DNA from: Clostridiaceae bacterium BRH_c20a
GTDB taxonomy: Bacteria; Bacillota; Peptococcia; Peptococcales; BICA1-8
Direction of reading: 5' to 3'
NCBI GenBank assembly: GCA_000961765.1
Contig: LADT01000002.1
Coordinates: 1-64,000, forward strand
Length of the DNA: 64,000 nt
Each line of letters opens with the position of its first letter. Within the stretch, counting starts at the first letter, position 1. The notes beneath the pieces were generated by a model. It ran no database searches. It was not told the origin of the DNA and saw only the letters and a program-made list of their open reading frames with translations. The position numbers and the translations under genes were made by a program. This document shows positions 1-6,180 of this stretch, in pieces.

Positions 1-615
1 TTTCATCTTAACTTTCGAGTTCATTTTATATAAATCTTGTGGTATCTTTTCCAATTTATGTAGTTTAGATAAGTTGTACGGTTCTTCATAAAACCAGGTT
101 TGTAGAATTTGCCCACGTTTATTCGCGATTACTTTTCCATCTCCAAGAATTTTAATACTATTACTAGAACCCTGCACTTTTCCCATAAATATCAACTCTT
201 GACCATCGTAACAATAAAAAGCTGTTTGTTCGTCACTACTGGGGCCAGACTCGCTGATTGCAATTTCGTTAAACTTATCAGTTTTGTCTATATTAACAAT
301 AACAAAATTTCCGTCTAAGTTTTCCCCTTTCCCAGAGGTTGATACGTTATTTACTTTTAATGTAAAATCATTGCTACCCGGTTGACATTTGAATAAAATT
401 TTATCCTTAATTTCGTCTCCATCCAAATCAATATTATCTGTCTGTTGCCATGTTTCGATATCACTGATGTTCTGAATCTTAGTTTGGGCTTCCGATTTAA
501 TTTTTTGATTAGTTTTAGTCGAAGTAAGATATTCTCTACTCGCACATCCAGTCAATAATATTAGACCTATAATATAAGCGAGGAATATTTTTTTTACTAG
601 CATATTATTATCCAA
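1..615 (-). CDS. Putative lipoprotein, 3' end cut by window edge
   Basis: Reading frame of 205 codons that runs off the window at base 1, so the C-terminus is missing. The N-terminus is a lipoprotein signal: a positive start, a hydrophobic run and the lipobox LLTGC with Cys24, so the protein should be anchored to the outer face of the cytoplasmic membrane. Residues 63-71 (DLDGDEIKD) look like the acidic calcium loop of VCBS/FG-GAP type repeats. The start is taken as TTG at 615, 7 nt after GGAGG; the first ATG (603) is 19 nt from that site. I do not recognise a family. A hairpin followed by T residues (685-707) separates it from upstream DNA, so it is probably its own transcription unit. Confidence 0.7.
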   Translation of the reverse strand, partial: MDNNMLVKKIFLAYIIGLILLTGCASREYLTSTKTNQKIKSEAQTKIQNISDIETWQQTDNIDLDGDEIKDKILFKCQPGSNDFTLKVNNVSTSGKGENLDGNFVIVNIDKTDKFNEIAISESGPSSDEQTAFYCYDGQELIFMGKVQGSSNSIKILGDGKVIANKRGQILQTWFYEEPYNLSKLHKLEKIPQDLYKMNSKVKMK

Positions 616-684
616 TTAAGTACCTCCAAATACTTTAATTTTTCAGTTATAGTTTCGAAGCATCTGATGTTTATTCAAAAAATC

Positions 685-707
685 GGCTGTCAACTACGTT
701 GACAGCC
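685..707 (-). terminator. Intrinsic terminator (minus strand)
   Basis: Perfect 10-bp stem GGCTGTCAAC / GTTGACAGCC with a 3-nt loop, followed on the minus strand by GATTTTTTG. It ends transcription coming from the decayed region upstream, just before the lipoprotein gene. Confidence 0.7.
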
Positions 708-782
708 AGAGGAGTTTGTATATTATCCCCAATAAAAACCCTGTCTATCTAATTATGCCCAGTCATCAAATTTCATGCAATC

Positions 783-863
783 CTAACCTTCTAGTTCCGC
801 AAAAGTACGATAATCGAAATGAACATTATCATAGCCATGAACTGTAGATTTAATAGAATGCGT
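783..863 (-). pseudogene. Gene remnant (C-terminal fragment) next to a repeat element
   Basis: Minus-strand frame of 26 codons ending in TAG at 783-785, with a protein-like composition (it includes STVHGYDNVHFDYRTF). It has no start codon or ribosome binding site, and its upstream end coincides with the left end of the GGGACGG element at 862-988, as if that element had cut it off. The family is not recognised. Otherwise 616-1034 holds only the hairpin at 685-707 and this element. Confidence 0.35.
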
Positions 864-988
864 GTCAAGGGACGGCAGAATGTGTTAAAACATTCCAACT
901 TCGAGGAAAAACAAATATCCTGTTAGCAAGAAGTGTTCTGTGTAAAATTTTATTAATTAAGCTTTATGACATTGGTCTGCCGTCCCCT
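862..988. repeat. MITE-like element with GGGACGGCAGA inverted ends
   Basis: The left end is GTGTCAAGGGACGGCAGA (862-879); the right end, read on the other strand, has GGGGACGGCAGA (up to 988). The 127-nt unit contains a small hairpin (GAATG...CATTC, 878-894) and no coding potential. The ends share the GGGACGG core with the palindromes at 2151, 3219, 4318 and 4799, so this looks like a non-autonomous mobile or REP-type element. No transposase is present. Confidence 0.6.
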
Positions 989-995
989 CGATTCC

Positions 996-1035
996 AAAAG
1001 AACGCTAGCAGCAAGTAAGCAACTAACGTTCTTTT
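996..1035 (-). terminator. Hairpin terminator, probably bidirectional
   Basis: AAAAGAACG-C-TAG pairs with CTA-ACGTTCTTTT across a loop of about 14 nt. It overlaps the stop codon of the membrane-protein gene that starts upstream on the minus strand, and T-rich sequence follows on both strands. Confidence 0.6.
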
Positions 1036-1484
1036 TATTTTTCAAAACCAATAGATTGCTCCATTTCTTTATTTTTTTCAATACAGCTAACCAATGTATA
1101 ACCTAAATAGACGCCATTTAATATATAGAAAATGTCACCATGAGTTCGTAAAACTATCAATTCAATATAATAATAAAATTTAAATAATTCGGATAAGGAT
1201 GAGAAATATATAAATGGATGTATCAGTAATATAATTGAAAAAAATGATCTCCTAAGTAACTTTAACCAACATATTTTCCAAGAACCGTTATGTTCCGGAA
1301 ATTTCCTTAATATACCGGGCATTCCCAAATACATTCCTAGCATTACAGAAAACAATGCAAAGTATAGATAGAAATAAACAGAAAAGTTCATTTTAATATA
1401 TTTCAAAATCTTAAAACCAAAGAATAATAGTACAAGGAATATTATATTATGTATAATTTCTTCAAAACATTTTCTGTACTTAAT
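1035..1484 (-). CDS. Small hydrophobic membrane protein, unusual start
   Basis: Hypothetical multi-pass membrane protein, about 123-149 residues, with several hydrophobic stretches and a conserved-looking GMYLGMPGILRKF segment that resembles small membrane proteins seen in clostridia; function unknown. No ATG fits the upstream end. TTG at 1406 has no ribosome binding site. The frame stays open to a TGA at 1491-1493, and AAAGGAG (1494-1500) lies 9 nt before an ATT codon at 1484. That ATT is either a rare start or a mutated ATG, which would make the gene inactive. The coordinates given use ATT; the conservative alternative is 1035-1406. Confidence 0.5.
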   Translation of the reverse strand: MKYRKCFEEIIHNIIFLVLLFFGFKILKYIKMNFSVYFYLYFALFSVMLGMYLGMPGILRKFPEHNGSWKICWLKLLRRSFFSIILLIHPFIYFSSLSELFKFYYYIELIVLRTHGDIFYILNGVYLGYTLVSCIEKNKEMEQSIGFEK

Positions 1485-1520
1485 AAAAACTCACTCCTTT
1501 AAATAATTAATATAAATTAC

Positions 1521-1646
1521 TCAAACTTCGTAGCATAAATCAGCCAATAAAGCCTTGATATAACTAGGTTGAGAAGCAATCAACTCCCTAAGTTGACACA
1601 AAACCTCTTTTGCTTTCTTAAGTGGAGCTAGTTTGTTGATGTTGAG
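1521..1646 (-). pseudogene. Gene remnant (C-terminal fragment)
   Basis: About 41 sense codons on the minus strand ending in TGA (1521-1523). The peptide is helical and lysine/leucine-rich (it contains LAPLKKAKEVLCQLRELI). There is no start or ribosome binding site and a stop codon lies just upstream, so only a 3' fragment survives. It may come from a mobile-element protein, but I cannot assign a family. Confidence 0.3.
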
Positions 1647-1925
1647 AAATAATTATATATTAGTACCGGAAAAACAATAATCATTACAGGAAAGATGAAT
1701 TCTTTTTAATATTTTTGGCTAATTAAAAAACGAGCCCGAAATTATTCAAATTGGGGTTCGCATGCTAGCATCTTTTATTTTATTTTGAGAAATTCTAGTT
1801 TATTAATTAGTCATTTTAATCTAATCTTTTACTCCGCATTTTTACTGCTGCACTGCACCACACCATTGTTGGAATATGTAACTAGTTATTTCTGCCTAAT
1901 ATAAAATATTAGACTGCCAAAAGTG
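1647..1925. other. Non-coding, no recognisable element
   Basis: AT-rich stretch between a gene remnant and a small membrane-protein frame. I see no convincing reading frame, terminator or repeat in it. Confidence 0.5.
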
Positions 1926-2108
1926 CTATAAAAATAAAATAAACAATATAAAAATTATAGTGACTATAATACTATAACTTGCTAACCTAGAAAACTTATA
2001 AAATACTATAATACCTACAAATGAAGAGAGTGAAATAATACTTAATATTAAGATTGATTGGGAAATAAAGTACCATGTATTATTATGAATCTCATATATT
2101 AATTGCAT
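1926..2108 (-). CDS. Short membrane peptide, possibly a fragment
   Basis: Sixty codons from an ATG at 2108, with two long hydrophobic segments (for example SILILSIISLSSFVG) and a C-terminus ending in a hydrophobic run. The frame stays open further upstream, but that part reads through the GGGACGG palindrome at 2151-2180 and is not credible as protein. No ribosome binding site precedes the ATG. It is either a tiny two-helix membrane protein or the 3' end of a gene broken at the repeat. Confidence 0.3.
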   Translation of the reverse strand: MQLIYEIHNNTWYFISQSILILSIISLSSFVGIIVFYKFSRLASYSIIVTIIFILFILFL

Positions 2109-2150
2109 ATGCCGTTTAGTATTTTCAGTATTTTCAGTAGGAAGTGTTGT

Positions 2151-2180
2151 GTCAGCACCCCCCCGTCCCCCTGTCACGTG
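2151..2180. repeat. GGGACGG palindromic repeat
   Basis: The plus strand reads GTCAGCACC, then a C-rich core with CCGTCCC, then CTGTCACGTG. It keeps the outer GTGTCA/TGTCAC arms and the CCGTCCC core of the family at 862, 3219, 4318 and 4799. Confidence 0.5.
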
Positions 2181-2182
2181 AG

Positions 2183-2254
2183 TTATCGGATAAAATCATA
2201 TTCAGAAAAAACATGAGCCAAAAGAAGGGTTAATTCTCTTAACTCATTATTCAT
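2183..2254 (-). pseudogene. Gene remnant abutting a repeat
   Basis: Minus-strand frame ending in TAA at 2183-2185, three bases from the GGGACGG repeat at 2151-2180. It reads MNNELRELTLLLAHVF and onward for 23 residues, with the frame open a few codons further upstream. There is no ribosome binding site. It looks like the surviving C-terminus of a lost gene; family unknown. Confidence 0.3.
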
Positions 2255-2319
2255 GGAATATTTAATCTTGAAGCGAAAAAGAAGAGAAAATATGAAATTT
2301 GCGTTATCTCAAAGGCTTT

Positions 2320-3174
2320 TTAAAATAACTCAATTTCTACTGGCACAGGATTCTTCAGATCAGATATTACAGTTGTATAAAAACCAAATGGTGTAAGTTT
2401 TGAGTCCGTATTTACTTTTAATCCACCATTTCCATCAGGAAGATATCCATAATATTTTTCTCCCTCATACTCTGGATATATTGGGATACCAGATTTATGT
2501 GATTTATATAATTTTACATTATTGGTAGGAAATTTGTCTGAGCCATCTGAAATAGCAATAGCTACCATTTCATACAATATGCTACTTACTCTAAAATCCG
2601 AATGTTTCTTTTGACTATCATTAGGATAATAATTATAAAAAAATTTGTTTTCAGAATAAATCTGAAGTCCAATATCATGATTAAAATTATTATAAATATT
2701 GAACTCTTCTTTTGTAAATCTAAATGTCAATGGAAAATATGTTATATCTCTGTACCTTAAAAGCGGGTATGTTTCTTTGCTATTATCTATTAATTTACCA
2801 TTTATGGTAACGGGAGTTTCTATGACATATGCTGTTACCCTTAAAGGATTTTTTTTATTATTTATTGTCTCATTGATGGTCGGAATTTCTTTATTATTTC
2901 TAATTGAAACCTTCAACCCTTCTTCTTTAGTCCAACTGCTTTCCAATCCTATCAAATTACAAAAATCATATGTCATCGGCATATATGTAATATCTTTATA
3001 TACAAGTAGGGGATACTCTGCAGTAGTACTATCTACAATAGTGCCGTTTATCTGCACTCTAAATGTGGGGAGCTTTACATTTACAGTTCTTTCAGCGCCA
3101 TAACTGATAACAGGCATACCCTGTACAATTAACAATGTTACAATTATTAAAATCCTCATCACATTTTTCTTCAT
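2320..3174 (-). CDS. Secreted protein with two copper-amine-oxidase-N-type (stalk) domains
   Basis: 284 residues with a signal peptide (MKKNVMRILIIVTLLIVQG, cleavage near residue 27). Two copies of the stalk domain (Pfam Cu_amine_oxidN1 type) follow: about 33-90, with INGTIVDSTTAEYPLLVYKD, and about 115-175, with INGKLIDNSKETYPLLRYRD. Each has the pattern of hydrophobic strands, YPLL.Y+DITY and P-L/M-T. The tail (about 180-284) has no recognised domain. In Firmicutes such domains occur on secreted or surface proteins and are not enzymes by themselves. The start ATG is 8 nt after GGAGG. It stands alone, with decayed DNA on both sides. Confidence 0.75.
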   Translation of the reverse strand: MKKNVMRILIIVTLLIVQGMPVISYGAERTVNVKLPTFRVQINGTIVDSTTAEYPLLVYKDITYMPMTYDFCNLIGLESSWTKEEGLKVSIRNNKEIPTINETINNKKNPLRVTAYVIETPVTINGKLIDNSKETYPLLRYRDITYFPLTFRFTKEEFNIYNNFNHDIGLQIYSENKFFYNYYPNDSQKKHSDFRVSSILYEMVAIAISDGSDKFPTNNVKLYKSHKSGIPIYPEYEGEKYYGYLPDGNGGLKVNTDSKLTPFGFYTTVISDLKNPVPVEIELF

Positions 3175-3218
3175 CTCACTTACCTCCTCTATTACAATCT
3201 AATACAATCTCATATAAA

Positions 3219-3245
3219 GTGTCAATATCCCCGTCCCTTTGTCAC
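3219..3245. repeat. GGGACGG palindromic repeat
   Basis: GTGTCAATATCCCCGTCCCT followed by TTGTCAC: outer arms GTGTCA/TTGTCAC around the CCGTCCC core. It lies between the stalk-protein gene and an insertion-sequence-like remnant. Confidence 0.55.
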
Positions 3246-3255
3246 CTCCAGAAGA

Positions 3256-3357
3256 AATGGCCCATTTAGAGGTTATAGCTGCTATGGTCACTTCCAACGC
3301 TTTGGTGAAACACTGGTGGATGTGCAGGAGTATATGGATTGCAAGAAGATTTATTAG
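3256..3357 (+). pseudogene. Transposase-like remnant (possibly IS3-type OrfB tail)
   Basis: Plus-strand frame of 33 codons ending in TAG (3355-3357). It reads NGPFRGYSCYGHFQRF, then LVDVQEYMD. The order NGP...GHF...L.D..EYMD recalls the C-terminal catalytic part of IS3-family OrfB (NGP.E..FGHFK...EYI..YN), but the catalytic Glu and the YN..R ending are not preserved. It has no start and is far too short. Another frame here reads EEMAHLEVIAAMV, superficially like Mn-catalase/CotJC, so the assignment is tentative. Confidence 0.35.
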
Positions 3358-3378
3358 AATTTAGCCTTTAAAATAATA

Positions 3379-3420
3379 AAAAGCGATAGCTATGCAGAAT
3401 TTCCGCTTGCTATCGCTTTT
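3379..3420. terminator. Bidirectional hairpin terminator
   Basis: Perfect 12-bp stem AAAAGCGATAGC / GCTATCGCTTTT with an 18-nt loop. It lies 14 nt beyond the stop codon of the MNT gene and ends the HEPN/MNT unit on the minus strand. Confidence 0.8.
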
Positions 3421-3434
3421 TAGTTATCTTAATG

Positions 3435-3755
3435 TTACATTATTTTTATTCCAGTAGTTATTATTTCTGCAACAAAAGGGTTTGTCTTATTAAATTCACT
3501 ACTTTTAAAAGGGTGGGGTTCTATTCGATTATCTACTTTCCTTCTAATCTTCATCAATTTTAAAGTATCTTCTACTGGATCACCGGAAAAATCATCACCA
3601 ATAACCGCTATATCAATATCACTATCCTCAGTATTTGTTCCTTTAACAACGGAACCGTAGAGGTAAACGCTTTTTATATTCATTTCACTTCTTACTAATT
3701 CAGCAAATTGACTAGCAATTAGTTTTATTGTTTCTGTATCATAGAAAGAAGCCAT
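3435..3755 (-). CDS. MNT-type nucleotidyltransferase (HEPN/MNT antitoxin)
   Basis: 106 residues with the minimal nucleotidyltransferase signature GSx10DxD exactly spaced (LYGSVVKGTNTEDSDIDIAV, about residues 32-51). In characterised HEPN/MNT systems this protein AMPylates a tyrosine in the HEPN ribonuclease and so neutralises it; that role is inferred here from family and neighbour. The gene overlaps the end of the HEPN gene by 31 nt, the usual order for the pair. Unlike its partner it is intact. A strong terminator follows. Confidence 0.85.
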   Translation of the reverse strand: MASFYDTETIKLIASQFAELVRSEMNIKSVYLYGSVVKGTNTEDSDIDIAVIGDDFSGDPVEDTLKLMKIRRKVDNRIEPHPFKSSEFNKTNPFVAEIITTGIKIM

Positions 3756-4119
3756 TCTCTCAACTCCTTTATTTTATCAATATTTGCAGTAGTAAAGTTG
3801 AAGTCACATTTTTTATAAAAGCTTCTCTGATAATCAGGATACCTTGCACGAATATTAAATGTGGTTATAAGATCTAAGTCATCTTTTTGTTCCTCGGTTG
3901 TTTCAATCCCTGCCTTTTCAGCTAATCTTAACAAATCATGTATTCTTGGAACATTATTATCTATAGTTTTTATATATATGCCTTAAGTAGTTTTTCAATT
4001 ACTAAGTGACCCATAAATAAGGACCAGTGATAATCTTTACTTGTATACAAATTCTGCATTGTACAATAATCATTTTCTGCAGTTTCAACCCAAAAATCAA
4101 TTAGGTCATTCTTTTCCAT
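3725..4119 (-). pseudogene. HEPN-domain toxin gene, frameshifted in an AT repeat
   Basis: The gene begins at ATG 4119 with a good site (GGTGGGAG) and encodes MEKNDLIDFWVETAEND... up to HLVIEKLLKAYI, then hits TAA. The rest continues in another frame (KTIDNNVPRIHDLLRLAEKA ... ARYPDYQRSFYKKC) to the stop at 3725. Both halves match the Pfam HEPN pattern (an EKLLKA helix, then P.IHDL, then ARYPD). The break is in an (AT)4 run at 3972-3979; loss of one dinucleotide would rejoin the frames into a protein of about 130 residues. So this is either a mutated gene or a switchable one. It overlaps the MNT partner. Confidence 0.8.
3972..3979. repeat. (AT)4 run at the HEPN frameshift
   Basis: Four AT units followed on the minus strand by five A residues, exactly where the two HEPN frames part. 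Three units would give an open frame (...KAYIKTIDNN...). Confidence 0.7.
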
Positions 4120-4201
4120 AACTCCCACCTGCTTATCATTTCAATATATTTACAGTATATTTACAGTATATCATATTTATACAAGCATTTAACCCTTATG
4201 T

Positions 4202-4291
4202 TTAAAAGAAGAAATTAAAGAGCTAAGGACCCAATTGGATATTACAAAACCTCGGTTTAATTCTAATGAAATTTTTGAGCATAATTATTGA
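4202..4291 (+). pseudogene. Gene remnant (plus strand)
   Basis: Twenty-nine codons ending in TGA at 4289-4291 that read LKEEIKELRTQLDITKPRFN and on. The peptide is charged and helical at first and looks like a protein C-terminus, but there is no start codon or ribosome binding site. It ends four bases before the tandem GTGTCAA repeats at 4295-4342. Family unknown. Otherwise 4120-4472 holds only this, the repeat and a hairpin. Confidence 0.3.
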
Positions 4292-4294
4292 TTT

Positions 4295-4342
4295 TGTGCG
4301 TGTCAATGCGTGTCAACGTGTCAAGGGACGGTCCTTTGACAC
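4295..4342. repeat. GGGACGG palindrome with tandem GTGTCAA arm
   Basis: Three near-tandem copies of GCGTGTCAA/CGTGTCAA (4299-4324) run into a complete palindromic unit: GTGTCAAGGGACGG then TCCTTTGACAC (4318-4342). The reverse complement of the copy at 4799-4823 matches it at 24 of 25 positions, so the two face each other across about 456 bp. Confidence 0.65.
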
Positions 4343-4365
4343 TATTACTTTTTACTTCCCTTCTT

Positions 4366-4390
4366 GTTGCCTCTGAGTCTCAGTGGCAAC
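4366..4390. other. Strong hairpin between paired repeats
   Basis: GTTGCC-TCTGAG-T-CTCAGT-GGCAAC forms a stem of about 12 bp with one mismatch. It lies just inside the left copy of the facing GGGACGG palindromes. No T-run follows on the plus strand. It may be part of the element or the 3' end of the short minus-strand frame at 4473. Confidence 0.5.
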
Positions 4391-4472
4391 AGGTTTGTGT
4401 GACACCCTCTTAGCACAACCCCTCTGTTCAATCCCAAATAATCGGCTATTTTTCGAATGGACAGTCGAGTTT

Positions 4473-4688
4473 TTATTTTAGATTTACTATGCCTTCCTGC
4501 AGATAATACCTATTACAATCAATCTTTAAATAAGTAATTGACAAATTTCTGTCCTTTAAGTATTTTAGAAAATACCTAAAATATTCAATAGCTTTTATTT
4601 CTCCTGGCAAATAGGAAAATATTTCCAAGGTATCTACCATTTTATTCTTCTTATAATCCTTTATTAATAAATGACCATGGTAATCCAT
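4473..4688 (-). CDS. Hypothetical 71-residue protein
   Basis: ATG at 4688, 71 codons, with no recognised motif. It is rich in Tyr, Lys and Ile, with a central YLPGEIKAIEYFRYFLKYL that could be a helix. There is no ribosome binding site before the ATG and the frame stays open only a few codons upstream. It lies between the two facing GGGACGG palindromes, so it may be a fragment carried in or trapped by them. Confidence 0.3.
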   Translation of the reverse strand: MDYHGHLLIKDYKKNKMVDTLEIFSYLPGEIKAIEYFRYFLKYLKDRNLSITYLKIDCNRYYLQEGIVNLK

Positions 4689-4798
4689 TAAATAATATGC
4701 ATATATGTCAAAAACTTCTTCCTTTTCCTATTCCTTTTTCTTTTCCCTTCTGATATCTAATAGCTTCCCAGAGTATTCAATCATGTTTCCATTGCGCT

Positions 4799-4823
4799 GT
4801 GTCAAAGGACCGTCCCTAGACAC
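4799..4823. repeat. GGGACGG palindrome, inverted partner of 4318-4342
   Basis: GTGTCAAAGGACCGTCCCTA then GACAC. Read on the minus strand this is GTGTCTAGGGACGG then TCCTTTGACAC. A further ACTAGACAC follows, echoing the outer arm. It lies 16 nt beyond the stop codon of the sensor-kinase gene. Confidence 0.65.
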
Positions 4824-4838
4824 ACTAGACACAAAGGA

Positions 4839-5735
4839 TTATTCCTTAGGCAGTATTATTTTAATTGATGTGCCAATTTTTTCACCTGTTTTTATTTCCC
4901 ATGAACCTTGATGAATATCAACTATTTTCCTGCAAATAGCCAGGCCTAACCCTTGACGAGTTGTTCCTTTAGTAGTATTAAAGGGTCTGCCAATTCTCGG
5001 AAGGATATTAGGAGAAATTCCTGGTCCATTGTCGCTGACAGTAATTTTTATAAATGTTTTTTTGCTGCTAAGTTCTACATTGATTATTCCGTCCTTTTGG
5101 ACTTGGATTGCCTCCAAGGAATTGGAGACAAGCATCATAACCACTTCTTTTATAAGCTCCGGATCACCCTTAATTAAAGTGGGGTTCAATGGTATATTAA
5201 ATATTAATTTTACGTTAGGTAAATCTATTTCAGCGGCAAATAAGTTTTCAACCTGTTTTAATTGACTCCCAATATCAAAAACAACAAAATTGAATGCAAC
5301 AGTATTTGAAAGTTTAAGAAAATTACTTATTAAATTTTCGATCTGCTTTATTTCAACAAGCAAGAGTTCAATATTGTCTTTTAATGTTGATTTAGACTTA
5401 ATTTGTTCTAACTGGATAAATCCTTTTATAGAGACCAAGGGATTACGTATACCATCAGCAATCCCGGAGATTACTTCATTTAAGGTATTTTCATGTTCTC
5501 GTTTCTTTTCTGCAGCATTAATTTTCTTCAAGCGAATTTTAATTATAAAAAAATAAGTAAAAAAAGAACCCCAAAAGAAAAAAAAAGCTGGGATAATAAT
5601 ATTAATATCAAAAATTTCCAGTAATATTATTTTTTCATAAAAGGGATTAGAAATAATTTTATGGACGTTAAATTCCCCAATGAACATTACAAAGAAAATA
5701 AAACACGAGGAAAAGATTATTTTATACATATTCAC
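4839..5735 (-). CDS. Sensor histidine kinase lacking the phospho-acceptor His
   Basis: 298 residues. Two membrane segments (about 5-22 and 46-66) are followed by a dimerisation helix region and a HATPase_c domain with the N box (MMLVSNSLEAI), G1 (DNGPGI) and G2 (TTRQGLGLAI). In sporulation-type kinases the H box reads HEIRNPL.SIKGF; here it reads ADGIRNPLVSIKGFIQL (about residue 95), so the histidine is Asp and the following Glu is Gly. The codon is clearly GAT. ATP binding looks intact, but autophosphorylation on the usual residue is not possible. No response regulator is adjacent. Start ATG 5735, or ATG 5729, behind TAGGTG. It is the first intact larger gene after the decayed segment. Confidence 0.85.
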   Translation of the reverse strand: MNMYKIIFSSCFIFFVMFIGEFNVHKIISNPFYEKIILLEIFDINIIIPAFFFFWGSFFTYFFIIKIRLKKINAAEKKREHENTLNEVISGIADGIRNPLVSIKGFIQLEQIKSKSTLKDNIELLLVEIKQIENLISNFLKLSNTVAFNFVVFDIGSQLKQVENLFAAEIDLPNVKLIFNIPLNPTLIKGDPELIKEVVMMLVSNSLEAIQVQKDGIINVELSSKKTFIKITVSDNGPGISPNILPRIGRPFNTTKGTTRQGLGLAICRKIVDIHQGSWEIKTGEKIGTSIKIILPKE

Positions 5736-5828
5736 ACCTATTTGGATACAATAACTTACATTTTGATGTAATTTTACATTTTTTTCTTAATAATGGCAAC
5801 AAATATTAGCAAGCTTATTAATAAACTA

Positions 5829-5852
5829 ACCCCGGATTTAAGGTTTCGGGGT
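5829..5852 (-). terminator. Hairpin, possible terminator of the CxxC peptide gene
   Basis: Stem ACCCCG / CGGGGT with a 12-nt AT-rich loop. On the minus strand it follows the stop of the 23-codon gene by 9 nt; the run after it (TTAGTTTATT) is only moderately T-rich. Confidence 0.45.
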
Positions 5853-5861
5853 ATTTAAAAA

Positions 5862-5933
5862 TTAGATACTTGTTCGGGCTTCTTTTTCCTCTATTATAAT
5901 GTTTTCACTTTTACACTCTGGACATAGTTTCAT
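5862..5933 (-). CDS. 23-residue peptide with a CPEC motif
   Basis: Very short gene: ATG 5933, stop TAA 5862-5864, with a textbook site GAGGAG 8 nt upstream. The peptide begins MKLCPECKSENIIIEEKE. The CPxC pair is one half of a zinc ribbon; the second CxxC is missing, so it either binds metal as a dimer, is a truncated zinc-ribbon protein, or is a small regulatory ORF. A hairpin follows. Confidence comes from the ribosome binding site plus the motif, not from a known family. Confidence 0.5.
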   Translation of the reverse strand: MKLCPECKSENIIIEEKEARTSI

Positions 5934-5988
5934 ATATACAACTCCTCAAATAATTAGAATAAAATTTAAGTTTATTATAAAGACAATA

Positions 5989-6128
5989 ATTTTGCCGAAA
6001 AAGTTCCCATATAATTTAAATATTGTTTTATATGACCGGCAAAAATAGGATTATTTTGCAGAAGATACACACAAGCAATTCTTAATAGCTAGGCCACATT
6101 CCTGGATTCATTTGGATGTGGTCTTTTT
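5989..6128 (+). ncRNA. Candidate small structured RNA
   Basis: On the plus strand a long imperfect hairpin (TTTTGCCG at 5990-5997 with CGGCAAAA at 6037-6044, and an inner CATATAA/TTATATG stem) is followed by a classic terminator at 6092-6128 (GGCCACAT/ATGTGGTC then TTTTT). No plus-strand gene lies upstream to need that terminator. This suggests a short transcript of about 140 nt, but no promoter is clear and the inner stem is AT-rich. Together with the CxxC peptide it fills the 5736-6180 gap. Confidence 0.3.
6092..6128 (+). terminator. Intrinsic terminator (plus strand)
   Basis: Eight-pair stem GGCCACAT / ATGTGGTC (one G-U) with a 16-nt loop, followed by TTTTT on the plus strand. It faces away from the neighbouring minus-strand genes. 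Confidence 0.6.
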
Positions 6129-6180
6129 AAAAAACATAACACAGGCATCATACTCATATGTGTACAATAGGTAAAAACTC

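Noticed and set aside
109-545. Small frames 109-318 (+) and 357-545 (-)
   Set aside because: Shadows of the lipoprotein gene that reads continuously across this stretch in another frame.
2109-2177. ATG 2177 as start of the small membrane peptide
   Set aside because: The frame from there translates the GGGACGG palindrome (MTGGRGG...), which is not credible protein.
2699-3103. Plus-strand frame of 134 codons
   Set aside because: Antisense to the stalk-domain protein, which has a signal peptide, two clear domain copies and a good ribosome binding site.
3246-3300. Mn-catalase/CotJC-like reading EEMAHLEVIAAMV
   Set aside because: The likeness is limited to 13 residues and loses sense immediately; the alternative frame is open for 33 codons with an IS3-like pattern, so CotJC was not called.
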